Below, one piece after another: positions 1-9,710 of a stretch of 64,000 nt of DNA (position 1 is the stretch's first letter; each line of letters begins with the position of its first letter). Origin of the DNA: Meghimatium bilineatum (taxonomy: Eukaryota; Mollusca; Gastropoda; Stylommatophora; Philomycidae); contig CM067298.1 of assembly GCA_034231615.1 (NCBI GenBank), positions 50,945,832 to 51,009,831 of the forward strand, given 5' to 3'. Position numbers and translations under genes: made by a program. The notes beneath the pieces are model-generated. The model made no database searches. It was not told where the DNA came from and worked only from the letters and a program-made list of their open reading frames with translations.

Positions 1-367
1 CTCTGCGTATGCCATTTATATTAGATAAGAATCAATTGAACTGACAGAACAGAAAAAAAATATGAATTCTGTATGTTGTCATAGAAAAAGCGTCTTCTCA
101 ACATCAGAAAGAGACAAAGTTCAAAAGTCACATCAAAGATTTGCAATACAATGTAACATGCTACACATGTAATCAGGGTGATAGCAATAAGTTATATTAT
201 AGACATCATAGATTTCTGGCATGATAAAGTGCTACAATTCACAAATATAGATATTATTCAGAAAAGAAATGTGTAATGATCTACAATATTCTACTGGAAT
301 CAACACAGAATAGGAAGAATCTCTCAACTTATTTGAGCAATTTGTCAAAAATATTTTAGGATTGATT
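1..367. other. Anonymous AT-rich sequence
   Basis: No coding relic, tandem repeat or recognisable element was seen before the SINE target site at 368. Short open frames here have no recognisable protein content. Confidence 0.5.
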
Positions 368-379
368 AAACGTAAATTC

Positions 380-680
380 CCGTGTGCTGCCGGTGTGTTC
401 CCGTGTGTTGCCGGGACCCGAAAGAGGAGCAAAAATAGCAACACTGTTTACCTTCCACGCATGTCGTAAAAGGCGACTAAGGAGGTTATAGGATGGAGTT
501 GACTGTCCCATGCCATATAGGGTCAGTGACCCAAAGCCACGCTGAAGTTGGATGTGTCAGGCCGAAAGGCGCAGAAATCGCAGCAGTGGTGTAAACGATG
601 ACACAACGCATTCCGTTCTCCGGACTACATCCAGCTAAGCTGCATGAGTTTGAGAGCGAACGCAGAGGAAGAAGAAGAAG
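380..680 (+). mobile_element. SINE-like retroelement, family 1, copy 1, with (GAA)n tail
   Basis: A 301-bp element bounded by a perfect 12-bp direct repeat, AAACGTAAATTC, at 368-379 and 681-692, which is a target-site duplication. The 3' end is a (GAA)n tail (about 667-680). Much of the body is shared with the copy at 34217-34501, including the block CCTTCCACGCATGTCGTAAA and a 3' core GGACTACATCC followed by GAGTTTGAGA. The 5' end holds an imperfect internal duplication of CCCGTGTGTTGC. I see no tRNA A or B box, so the promoter origin is unknown; it may instead be a LINE 3'-UTR derivative. Its 3' third is homologous to the shorter family 2 elements elsewhere in the window. Confidence 0.85.
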
Positions 681-692
681 AAACGTAAATTC

Positions 693-1164
693 TTGTCAAT
701 GTCAACTTAATTATGTCTTACATTCTATAACTGTTACTGCGTATGTATTAGCGTAAAAATCTACGATTTTCTGTCTTGGAATCAGATGTAAAAATTGAAT
801 GGGTACACTGTCATTGCATATCTGTTCACCACGATATGATGTGGTGACACTTTCCTATAATTAATTACTTCCAGTGGAAATTACTTTAATTACTGGAAAT
901 TATCATTAATTACTGTCAGTACACGAAGGAAACAAGTTCAAGAGTAAACCTGCGAACGTTAAGGCTACCGGTGTGGTCTTGACGAAACGTGTTACTCGTC
1001 GTTGACTGGCATGTCGACTTATTGGTTATTATCTTTCTAAAGTGATGTTATTTGAACTTTGAACATTCAAATGTACATGAATCAAAGTATCTGTGAAATA
1101 AATGATGATAACTTTATGCTTTTTTGAAAGTAAAATTACGCGTTTCTAAAATTAATGTGTTTCC
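693..1164. other. Anonymous AT-rich sequence
   Basis: Nothing recognisable apart from a local duplication of an ATTAATTACTT-like motif around 858-920. Confidence 0.4.
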
Positions 1165-1350
1165 TGTGATAGTGCGCAATACAGTTTGTTTTCTGAAGTG
1201 TGCAATACCTTTTGTTTTATGATCATAGTGTGCAATACCTTTTGTGTTATGATCATAGTGTGCAATACCTTTTGTTTTCTGACCAAAAGTGTGCAAGACT
1301 TGTGTTTATTGCCGTAGTCTCATTTCTTTATTTCTTTTCATAGTGTGCAA
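1165..1350. repeat. Degenerate ~30-bp tandem repeat
   Basis: About six diverged copies of a 30-31-bp unit containing GTGTGCAATACCTTTTGT. The central three copies (about 1198-1290) are nearly identical; flanking copies decay progressively, which is the usual edge pattern of an ageing minisatellite. Confidence 0.85.
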
Positions 1351-1409
1351 CATTCATGTTTCTTTCCATCGTCAGCAGCACATTTCATATATTTATATAT
1401 ATATATCTA

Positions 1410-1530
1410 TGGGCTATGTTGCGCATGGCTGAGCAGTTAAGGCGTTGGGTTCGTACTAGTGAGGTCTAGAGTTCGATCTCCGGTAAGCACCGAGTTTTTT
1501 TCTGTCGGAGTGTAAATTTTAAGAAAACTC
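1410..1530 (+). mobile_element. tRNA-derived SINE head (family 3)
   Basis: A Pol III-type internal promoter is visible: A box TGGCTGAGCAG at 1426-1436 and B box GAGTTCGATCTCC at 1469-1481, with tRNA-like spacing of 43 nt. It is followed by a T-run and TCGGAGTGTAAATTTT. The same order (B box, T-run, GGAGTGTAAAT) recurs on the minus strand at 59884-60000, so this is a dispersed family rather than a tRNA gene. I could not fold a full acceptor stem, which also argues against a functional tRNA. The 3' limit is uncertain. Confidence 0.65.
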
Positions 1531-2495
1531 ACCCTGTACATGGCGTGACGACAGCAAGAGCATGCGGACTTCATGGCACAGCTACAAAATCCCCCTCCCC
1601 CTTACATCTCCTTAACGGGAATAGTGCAGTATTTGACAGTTTTAAGTTTGACATAATGGCTTCCACTTCACTGACACGGAGTGGAAAAGATAAAATTCCA
1701 CCACAGATCTCCATACTCGCCTCTTGCAATGAGCGTGAAAGATCGCAATGTTGCTATCCTGTGTTGTCCTTTTTGTGCTCCAGCAGCACGCATACCTTAA
1801 TATCTCTTAAGTGTATTTCTGTCATCAATATATGTAGGCCTATATGTTAACAATAATGTATTTTTCTTTACAATCATTATTATTATCTTCATCATCTACA
1901 GGTGCTGTCTTCGCATCGAACACTGTCTGCAACGTACTTCCAACATCTTGTCCCTGGTCTTGGTAGTGCGCTCTGCAAAATTATCTCCTAGCTCTTGGTG
2001 TTTCCCACCCACTTGCATATATGCATGTCTTTAGTTCGCCGCCCCTCGTATCTTATCTTCAAGTAAGGTCTACCACCTTGTTTAGTGTCTGATATTATGT
2101 CAAAAAGGATTGATTTCCTTACCTTGTATTTATTCATACATTTTTTTTATTCATAAACAGTGTTGTCAGATCCGTGGCGTTTGTTTTCTTCTCCTCCCAT
2201 GAATTTCTCCATATGCTTCTATATATCCACATGTCCAAGACATACATTCTGCCAGTTTATTCATCATCCTAGTTTCTGAATCATAAATAATGTAGAATTA
2301 ATGTACCATCTCATCATTCTTATTTTAATTCCCGTGTGATTTGTTTATATGTTAGTAGTTTCCTCAAGTCAATGAGAGTACATTTATTCATCCTTGTTCT
2401 TTTTGTAGCTTCTGTTTACATCTGCCATAATTTGTGATTTTGTGTGCAAGATACATGCTCACTGTTTGTATAACCTCTCCATATTGTATATATGT

Positions 2496-2497
<2 letters not shown>
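1531..2497. other. Anonymous T-rich sequence
   Basis: No coding relic or dispersed repeat recognised. The frame at 1545-1850 overlaps the SINE flank and has no family resemblance. Confidence 0.4.

Positions 2498-2584
<87 letters not shown>
2498..2584. repeat. (TA)n microsatellite
   Basis: About 87 bp of uninterrupted TA dinucleotides. Open frames crossing it encode only alternating Ile/Tyr and are not genes. Confidence 0.98.
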
Positions 2585-2586
<2 letters not shown>

Positions 2587-2689
2587 GTTATATGCATTGG
2601 CTCTGTGATATTTGCCGATTATTGAGGTACAGTATTTGTTTTCTAGATGTTAATATCTAGTCATTAATCGCGGCTATATTAATATATGT

Positions 2690-2900
2690 CATAGAATGAA
2701 ACCATATTAATCATGAGCATAAAACATCAAAATGAAAACAGCAAGAAACAGAGGTAGATCAGAGGTGGATTCTAGGAGTTACCAACTTTCTGAGATGCCA
2801 CAGTATTACTGCATATCAGGAGAACAAACATGTCATAACCGAAAACAAACGATCGTCATTCAACCCCACGACGCCTTACAAAAGGGCAGAGAAAATCGAT
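2690..2900 (+). pseudogene. LINE 3'-end relic (C-terminal tail)
   Basis: The stretch AAACAGCAAGA through CATATCAGG and TGTCAT is clearly paralogous to the minus-strand LINE relic at 58395-58840, where the same blocks (AAACAGCAAGA, TTCTGAGATG, TATTGCATATCAGG) occur in the same order inside a recognisable non-LTR retrotransposon C-terminus. Here the frame is broken by stops and no RT motif remains. Identification rests mainly on the pairwise match within the window. Confidence 0.65.
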
Positions 2901-4059
2901 AGATCGATATATTAAAATACAAATGACTAATTCACACTTTTAATAATTTCAGCTTAAAAATGCTGCAGCGAACGTGCTTCGAGAGACTTGGTTGATCTAC
3001 CGCTACACAAAACTAGTTAAAAAGGTCAATGTCAGTAAGGTGAGAACACATCAAAGAAAGTTCCTACAAGCGATCCACAGGTAAGTACAAGAATACTCAG
3101 TGTGTATCCCTCTTTAGCGATACGCGTATTAAGTGCATTTGAGTACTCTGGCTACCCATAATAATACAATCAGGGATGCCGTGTGGTCGACGACGGGACA
3201 CGTATTTACTCAAGTTGCGAGTCGAGTGGATACAATATGAGCGATCTTGGTTCAAATCAGATTTCCTACAGTATTATATCTGTATAAAAGAAACAACTAC
3301 AGTCACCCGTTGCATCGATTAATATGGACATGATATTGATGTAAAGTACACTTAGACTCTACCGAAATAATGATATAAAGGTATAAAAGATTGACTTCAT
3401 TGTATTCAAGTTTCTACATATTGACTCCGTCCACCACAACAAAGCGGTACACCGTCTGCCAAGGCTACTACTGATAAAATGTAACGCTGTACTTTCAGGC
3501 TATAATCTCTAGGTAAAAAAATGCTTGTCAACAAGACGCCATCACTCATTATCGTACGTGTAGCCTCTTGTGTACGAGGTAAATGGATTAGTTACTATGT
3601 CAAGGAGATAATTCTTTAAAAAAGTGAATATTAACATTATAGCTTTTAGTTAAATAATGTGACATGTTTTTAACTGGAGAATTTTTGAGTCTACAGGAAC
3701 ATTGGTACATTATTTATTCTTACACTCAGAAACATGCATTAGTGTGGGTATATATGTGTGAGTGTGTCTGCTTAATTTGATCATTTGAGACAAGAGGCAT
3801 TATTATTTAGTTAAAGCATTTTTGACTGAGGTTAGCATTGAGGTCGGTGATCAACGTGTTAGTACGGGAACAAGTTCTCTCTTACAGCTGACGTACTTAC
3901 AAATTGGTTACAAAAGCCCACCGTTCAAACTACACACAGCCACATGAACAGAGGATAGCTCACTAAGTGGCATAATGTATATCTTTTCGTAATAATTACA
4001 CGCGCTGTCCCCTTCTTTTGTGTTCATTCTCTGACAACCAACACGAAAGTGCCTAATAT
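2901..4059. other. Anonymous sequence, possible tRNA-like motif
   Basis: No coding relic recognised. A B-box-like GGTTCAAATC near 3250 resembles the tRNA-like element at 51920-52040, but no convincing A box accompanies it. Confidence 0.35.
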
Positions 4060-5063
4060 TTCTTCCGGTGTACATGAAGTACGCTGTGCTGACAGTTTCA
4101 CAGCAGAGCTGCATTACTTTGCACCTTCCTGCCCATCATATCCGATATTGGCACGCCTTTAATTCGAGTGGTTTACCTAGCCTATAACAGCCTTTCTGTC
4201 TGTCGCCAAGCGATGGTTATGTAAATCAACTCTTCGCTGTGACGGTTTATCACCTATTGTGACCTTGAACTTTACAGGCGAAAACATGTCCCTGGGTTGC
4301 AGACTCCGACAAGGCGGTATAATCAGGGATTTTGCATGTCGACTACGTCTGTCTAGTATGACGTGTTCCGCTGCTAGTGAATTTGTCTCGCGTAATTAGA
4401 CTTATTGGGACAATAAGACTTACAGGGACTGTGCCCATCGGTTACTAATCCTTTTCTCATATGTTAGCATGATTTCGGTATTGGAAAAACTCGACAGTAG
4501 AGTTGGGACTTGGTGTCTTCGCCCTCTTAATCAAGGTGTCATTCATCGTGAACCCCTAGCCAAAGTCTAATTGTCTACACATATTTAAGTGTACCGGGAA
4601 CTAGAAGCTTGTTCTCGAGCTGAACAATACTTTAGTTCCGACTTCCATGTTGTATTTTTCCCATTTATTTACACGCGGCGCTGCCATCTGTCGCTGTGCT
4701 GCCCTCTCATTATACTCAATGCGTTAGCCTTACAGAGACTTGAGCACGATATTCGTGACGACATGTACCCATATCGTACAATTTTCATTGGTCCCTTCAA
4801 TTCATCTGACCGAGCCGGAATGTCAAATGTCACTATGTATCGACAGCGCCGATGTATGTGTTGGCGCTGAGGTGTCGGATTGCTTCTCTGTATGCAATCA
4901 ATTATCATTCCATCTACAGCCTTCACATCCTCGGACATGATCCCTAAAGGTGTTGACCGCAACATAGCACGAGCCGCTGTATTGTTATTTTATGAGGTCG
5001 CCACGATGATGTATTTTTAATACCTTAGTTAACTGATAACCCTGGGTCCTCCCGATAGGAATG
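4060..5063 (-). repeat. 1-kb dispersed repeat R1, copy without 18S rRNA
   Basis: Read on the minus strand, this ~1-kb segment is collinear with 10827-11998. Matching blocks in order include AGGACCCAGGGTTA (5050-5037), GGGATCATGTCCGA (4943-4930), a CGACACCTC / CAACACATACAT block (about 4880-4850), CTTCTAGTT (about 4610-4600), GAATGACACC and AAGAGGGCGAA (about 4550-4520), GATGGGCACAG (about 4441-4431) and CACTCGAA...AATCGGAT (about 4170-4140). It holds one copy of an internal ~100-bp subrepeat that is present three times in the other copy. No protein coding is evident. It is more AT-rich than its partner, so it looks older or more decayed. Nature unknown: a retroelement 3' part or a rDNA-spacer derivative are both possible. 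Confidence 0.75.
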
Positions 5064-5260
5064 CGGTATCTTGTGCCCCCCCCCCAATTCCACGCATTTT
5101 AATATATATTTTCCCAGACGATAAGGTCATACAATTACAAAAGCTAACACGACCTGATATAGCAAAAACAGGTTTAAAAGATCGTGTATCGACAAACGTA
5201 TTTAACAACCCATCGAAGTTCAGTGGAAATGGTAGAAACAAAATAGTATTAGCTACCATC

Positions 5261-5408
5261 ATCGAAGTCCAATGTATCAGCAATTGGCGCAAAAATAACA
5301 GAGACACACCGCATATCCGTTCTTTGGACTGCATCCTGCTTAAAGTCGAGTACGCCCGTTGCTTTGCTATAAGAAAGTTCCAGTGGGAGTTTAAGAACGA
5401 ACGTCAGC
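5261..5408 (+). mobile_element. Family 2 SINE-like element, diverged copy
   Basis: Shows the family 2 landmarks in order: CGAAGTCCAATGTATC, ATTGGCGCAAA, ACGCATATCCGTTCT-like core, GGACTGCATCCTGCT, then GAGTTTAAGAACGAACG. The (GAA)n tail is not preserved. It sits about 200 bp beyond the end of repeat R1. Confidence 0.65.
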
Positions 5409-5575
5409 AAACAAATCAGCTCCGTTATCATCAAAACATTGAATATGGGCGTGTTTAATTTTGATCTCTTTTTTCAATCCCAAGAACTCACAATCAATAA
5501 AGCTCGTGTATATTTTGCGCAATAAATATATAATTATAAACGTATAAATGGATTAGCTTTTTATATAACATCATA

Positions 5576-6330
5576 AACGAATTGTTATTCGCAGACGATC
5601 AGGCGTTGGTGTACAACAATATATCTGAGCTGCAAAAACAATTAAACGCACTAAATATCCATTGCGAAACTAAATACATGAGAATAAAAAAACCACAATA
5701 AGAAACATTGAAGAAATGCAGATTTTAATTCCCACTAGAAATATACATAGACCGCACAAAACGAATATAGTAAAGGAATTTAAGTATGTGGGCAGCGTAT
5801 TCTCGAAAGACGGGAGACTAGGTAGAGAAATATAGACAAGATGTTAGAAAACCAATGCAGTTTTATATCAATTGGCACCACTACTGAAACACCGGAACAT
5901 CGACCGACGTGATCGCCAAACGAACGTCAATAAACACAGTGTTCATGCCGACAATGTGTTAGCAATGCCTTATCTGAATCCTGACAGAGAAACTGGAACA
6001 AAAATACTCTGTGTGTGACATGAAGTGCATGCTAACAGAATTCTGGGTAACAACAAAAGATGAATAAAACATGACACTATAATACACTTTATGAAAACAA
6101 TATCGTGTAAATAATACATAGACACACAAACGATCAAATAAATCGGCCACCTAATCAGAATGGAACCAGATCGCATTCCATCCACAGCCTTCAAAAAGTA
6201 AAAGTATCACCGGTAAAGAGAAACAGTGGAGGACCCACATGAAGATGAATAGATGACATTAGAGAATTATTAGAACACCAAGTCTGCACTATGGCAGCGG
6301 CCTCATAGTTAGCTAACGAAAGAAAACTTC
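5576..6330 (+). pseudogene. LINE reverse transcriptase relic (RT palm to C-terminus)
   Basis: The catalytic motif of a non-LTR RT is readable as LLFADDQALVY (FADD at 5588-5599), followed by a helix-rich stretch, then after frame changes VKEFKYVGSVFSKDG (about 5774-5818), which matches the conserved FxYLGS thumb motif of LINE RTs. Further downstream IGHLIRMEPDRIPS (about 6140-6180) and a DDIRELLE...LANERKLR segment (about 6246-6330) match the C-terminal region of the same protein type. Frame shifts and at least five stops interrupt it. The FADD aspartates are intact but the gene is dead; the 5' part (endonuclease, RT fingers) is absent. Confidence 0.85.
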
Positions 6331-6574
6331 GGCTACCCATGACGGTTAGCGGCACACATGGATAGGACAAGACAAGGCAAGGCCTCGGAACAATTTTGCG
6401 ATAACTAATGACTATAACACTCAAACATGCATAAATGTGTTTATAAATAGGTATTCAACTGGTTGTCACATAAAATTATTCAGATAGTGTATTGTGTGGA
6501 GTAAATAGAAAGCTACATTATATAGACATCCCATATGCTAGGCATTATATGATGGTCTGTTTGGCCACTGACTA

Positions 6575-6960
6575 GAGATTTTGACTTTATCGTGTGGAAT
6601 ATTGGACAATCAATTCAATTCATTTCCCAAGGCCACTTTCTCCATCGATGAGGCCTTTACATGTGAATCCCGTAATGTCATTTACGTGATCATATGTAAA
6701 CGCTGTGGCAAACAGTACATCGGGGAAACCGGCCTACGATTGAGTGATCGCTTTTGTAACTATCTTCATGCCATCAAGCACAGAACACCCACTCCTGTGG
6801 CCACACATTTCAACGGCGATGGTCATCATGGTGCGTTGGATATTCAGGTCACCACCATCAGATCTTGAACCACCGATGATAGATCTAGGTATGCTCTAGA
6901 AAATCGTCTCATTTTTTAATTGGGTTCACTCAAACATGTTGGACTCAATTCCGACCACTC
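6575..6960 (+). pseudogene. Penelope-like element GIY-YIG endonuclease relic
   Basis: The 95-residue frame at 6581-6868 carries a GIY-YIG nuclease of the kind fused to the C-terminus of Penelope-like retroelement RTs. Visible are NVIYVIICKRCGKQYIGET (residues 32-50), with the two core tyrosines at 35 and 46, the conserved arginine in DRF (residue 57), and Cys39/Cys42 plus His63 and His76, which fit the CCHH motif typical of this nuclease clade. After a stop at 6866 and a frame change, RSRYALENRLI...LGSLKHVGLNS continues the family's C-terminus to about 6950. The catalytic Glu of GIY-YIG enzymes is not obvious. The RT domain upstream is missing. Confidence 0.85.
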
Positions 6961-7158
6961 TTATGTCTAGTACTGGGTTGGTGTGGTCTTTGTCTTTATT
7001 CTTTTTGTTCCGTCATTTACTCATCTTTTTGTTCGTTTCCTTTCCACATATATTTAGTTTTTATGTACTTTCTGACCTTCCGGCATATCATTTCTATATT
7101 TCCGTTGGACGTTGTGATAATTTTTCCATTCGTCGTCTTTTGATGTTTTGTTTGTGTT

Positions 7159-7183
7159 TTGATGAAGACCTTTTGGTTGAAAC
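7159..7183 (+). other. Hammerhead-like core motif downstream of the Penelope-like relic
   Basis: The sequence reads GATGAA, then GACC-TTTT-GGTT (a four-pair stem with a T loop), then GAAAC. Penelope-like elements are known to carry hammerhead ribozyme motifs in their terminal repeats, whose core is CUGANGA, stem II, GAAA. Here the core is nearly matched but C3 is T and there is one extra A before stem II, so activity is doubtful. Related motifs occur at 40635-40659 (minus), 41161-41189 and 59359-59386 (minus). Confidence 0.45.
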
Positions 7184-7189
7184 ATTGAA

Positions 7190-8138
7190 TGTGATTTATG
7201 TATTGTAATTTTTATGATTTCTTGTGTGCTCATCATTGCACATCATTACCCACTAGTTTTAGCTATAGTCTGTCGTGTCCCATTGAAACGAAATATAAAC
7301 CTGTGTTTTACGTAAGTCTATTTGGAATATTGGAATCAATGAACTTTCATTGACATTCCCCTGATTTTCTTGTTATATGGGTATCGTCCCCGTTATATTA
7401 ATGGTCTTCTTCATCATGGGCATCATCTCCATCATGATTAAGAATGCTAAATGAACACAATTTCACATCACCAATATATACATCGTGAATTTATGTTCCA
7501 CTGTGATCTCTTCGTTTAAGACATATATGTCTGCTATTTATCCTTCTTTGCCCTTTTCTACCTATCGGTTGCCTTCCTTGCACATTACATGCATAAATAT
7601 ATAGTATTATTATTATTTACTGCATTATTTCTACATGTTTCAACCATGTAATCTTAGCCTATTCGTTGTAAAATGGCTATTTTGGATATGCCTGTGTAGT
7701 CTTCATTTCACCTAATATATAAATGTCCCTATTATGTAGATTCAAATATCTTATCTCAATATTGTATTCACGAGAAGAAGAATTCATCTTCGTGTGTGCC
7801 ATGCACTCCATGATTGCGAGCATGAATGCTTTTCTTAAGGGCAGATCGTATTGCATGTACAATAGTTATTGTTATATAATCTTCACATATATTTTGTTAT
7901 GGTGTATTACTAGAGATATGGTGGCATGGTGTGTTTCTTAATAATACTTTGCCACCTGCCCAGTACTGCTTATCTTGTTCATTTACGGGTCATATCTTGT
8001 TTGTAGTATGGGCCTGTGCATAAATTATGGCAACAAATACAGGGTTCAGGGAGTCTGAAAATGTTATTGACATGTTTGGGAAAAGGGTTGAAAAAAGAAG
8101 ATATTAATTAAACTCAATGTTTTGATATGATTACATGG
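7190..8138. other. Anonymous T-rich sequence
   Basis: No recognisable relic. Some of it may be 3' sequence of the Penelope-like element, but no boundary could be set. Confidence 0.4.
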
Positions 8139-8197
8139 TTGCTGATCCAGCAGTTCATGGGCTCATGCCCTTTGACCTAATGCCATTAAATGGCATT
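8139..8197 (-). repeat. Short dispersed repeat, copy 1
   Basis: The segment GGTTGCTGATCCAGC through CTCATGCCCTTTGACCTA is present in reverse orientation at 48752-48814. It abuts a near-perfect palindrome, AATGCCATTAAATGGCATT, at about 8178-8196. Probably part of a small transposable element; family unknown. Confidence 0.6.
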
Positions 8198-8284
8198 ATA
8201 TTGCTGGGCAGTAATATATGATTGCATGTAACATACGAAATATGAAAACATATTTTCTATATACACACGGACATCCTTGAGATG

Positions 8285-8530
8285 GAATATTCTGAAAACG
8301 GTATCCACCGTTGAGTGTTGAATATTCTGAAAACGGTATCCACCGTTGAGTGTTGAATATTCTGAAAACGGTATCCACTGTTGAGTGTTGAATATTCTGA
8401 AAACGGTATCCACCGTTGAGTGTTGAATATTCTGAAAACGGTATCCACCGTTGAGTGTTGATTATTCTGAAAACGGTATCCACCGTTGAGTGTTGAATAT
8501 TCTGAAAACGGTATCCACCGTTGAGTGTTG
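8285..8530. repeat. 35-bp minisatellite, 7 copies
   Basis: Seven almost identical 35-bp units (GAATATTCTGAAAACGG... TTGAGTGTT). Each unit contains the small inverted repeat CGGT-ATCC-ACCG; in the third unit a C-to-T change converts ACCG to ACTG. Units otherwise differ at single positions, so the array is young or recently homogenised. The period is not a multiple of three, so overlapping minus-strand frames are artefacts. Confidence 0.97.
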
Positions 8531-8689
8531 AAGTCATATGATTATCAAACAAATTTTGTTGAAGCTTTCCCCCTCCCCTCCCTACGTTCTTAAAAGCACA
8601 TTAATAAAACAATACCTTCATTGCTTATCATTCTTGAAAATGAAACAATGACAGATAATTTAGGATAAGACACAAAACAATAAAAATTA

Positions 8690-9655
8690 TCGCACATTCA
8701 CTGATAAAAATTTGATGTGGGATAATTTGTATTATCTGATATCCATCTGATGGTGACAACAGAGGCAGTACTACAAGAGTTAATAACACGACTGGAAATA
8801 TCAAGCAACAAACCTGATGTGGAGACCAATGCAGATAAGAGTAAACCTTTGGTGAAAAGAAGTACTAATTTAGTCCTAACCAATATAAGAGCTTAACAAT
8901 CAAAGGCTTGGGGTCTCGACGTTAACTTATTTGGGAGTCCTGATTAGTGGCGATGGTGAATCAACAGCTAAGTTAAGTAAAGACTGGCAATAGCCATGGT
9001 CGCCACGACAAGATTAACCCCTAATTGGAAAATCAGGATATCGCATGTGCTAAGATTAACTAATGAAAATCTTTGTTTTGTCAATATTATATGTGGCTGT
9101 GAGCTGTTATTTTGACAATATTTCCATATGGCTGTGAGACTTGAACTCTAACTACTAACTTAGGGAGAAGAACCAATGCTTTTGAAGACAAATGATATAG
9201 GTGTGTGTTGGAAATCTGTTACCAAGAACATAAGACCATTGTGTGTATGTATTATATAATTAATGCAATAGCTGGTCAACAAGTACCACTGTTAACAATC
9301 GTGAAACTTCGTAAACTTCCGTAAACGTCCGTGGTCTGTCAAGTGATGAGACATTCCGCTATGACAAAAGAAGTTCTTTCGGTAACAGTGGAGGTAGAAG
9401 AAGATGATAAGGACGGAGGAATATATAGCTGGAAATATCAAGGACCGGACAGTGTGTGAAGTTTCGAGACTCATCAACATATTAGAGGATAAAGATGGGT
9501 GGAGTTTGTCTCAGTTTAACAAGGACTGGGCAAGTTGTGAAGTTTCCAAACTCATCAGCATAGTAGAGGATAGAGATGGGTGGAGATTGTCTCAATGTGA
9601 CACCCCTACGATCCTGACGAGTTATGGAATTTATTACTATTATTATTATAAAATA
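8690..9655 (+). pseudogene. LINE relic: RT C-terminal half ending in an (ATT)n tail
   Basis: Translated pieces follow the order of a LINE RT C-terminus: LQELITRLEISSN...ADKSK (8778-8850), a YLGS-like VNLFGSPD/SGDG region (8930-8960), a MVATTRLTPNWKIR segment (8995-9045), CGCEL (9090-9105), RTNAFEDK...LEI.YQEHKT (9170-9235), MRHSAMTKE (9346-9375), then GNIKDRTVCEV near the C-terminus (9434-9466). Stops and frame changes are frequent. The C-terminus carries an in-frame 81-bp tandem duplication (9443-9523 and 9524-9604). The element ends with CCTACGATCCTG...GTTATGG and a (TTA)n tail at 9630-9650, matching LINE 3' ends at 18120-18245 and 25480-25605. Confidence 0.8.
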
Positions 9656-9710
9656 AATTAATATACAACATACTGTTCTTGAAAATATTAGTTTTCACAT
9701 TAATTTCAGC

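Noticed and set aside
2388-2625. Open frames of alternating Ile/Tyr on both strands
   Set aside because: They are translations of the (TA)n run and carry no coding signal.
3180-3300. tRNA-derived SINE
   Set aside because: Only a B-box-like word is present; no A box and no convincing second copy.
4908-6191. Shared word ATTCCATCYACAGCCTTCA at 4908 and 6175
   Set aside because: Identity is limited to about 19 bp with different surroundings (R1 versus LINE), so I treat it as chance or too short to interpret.
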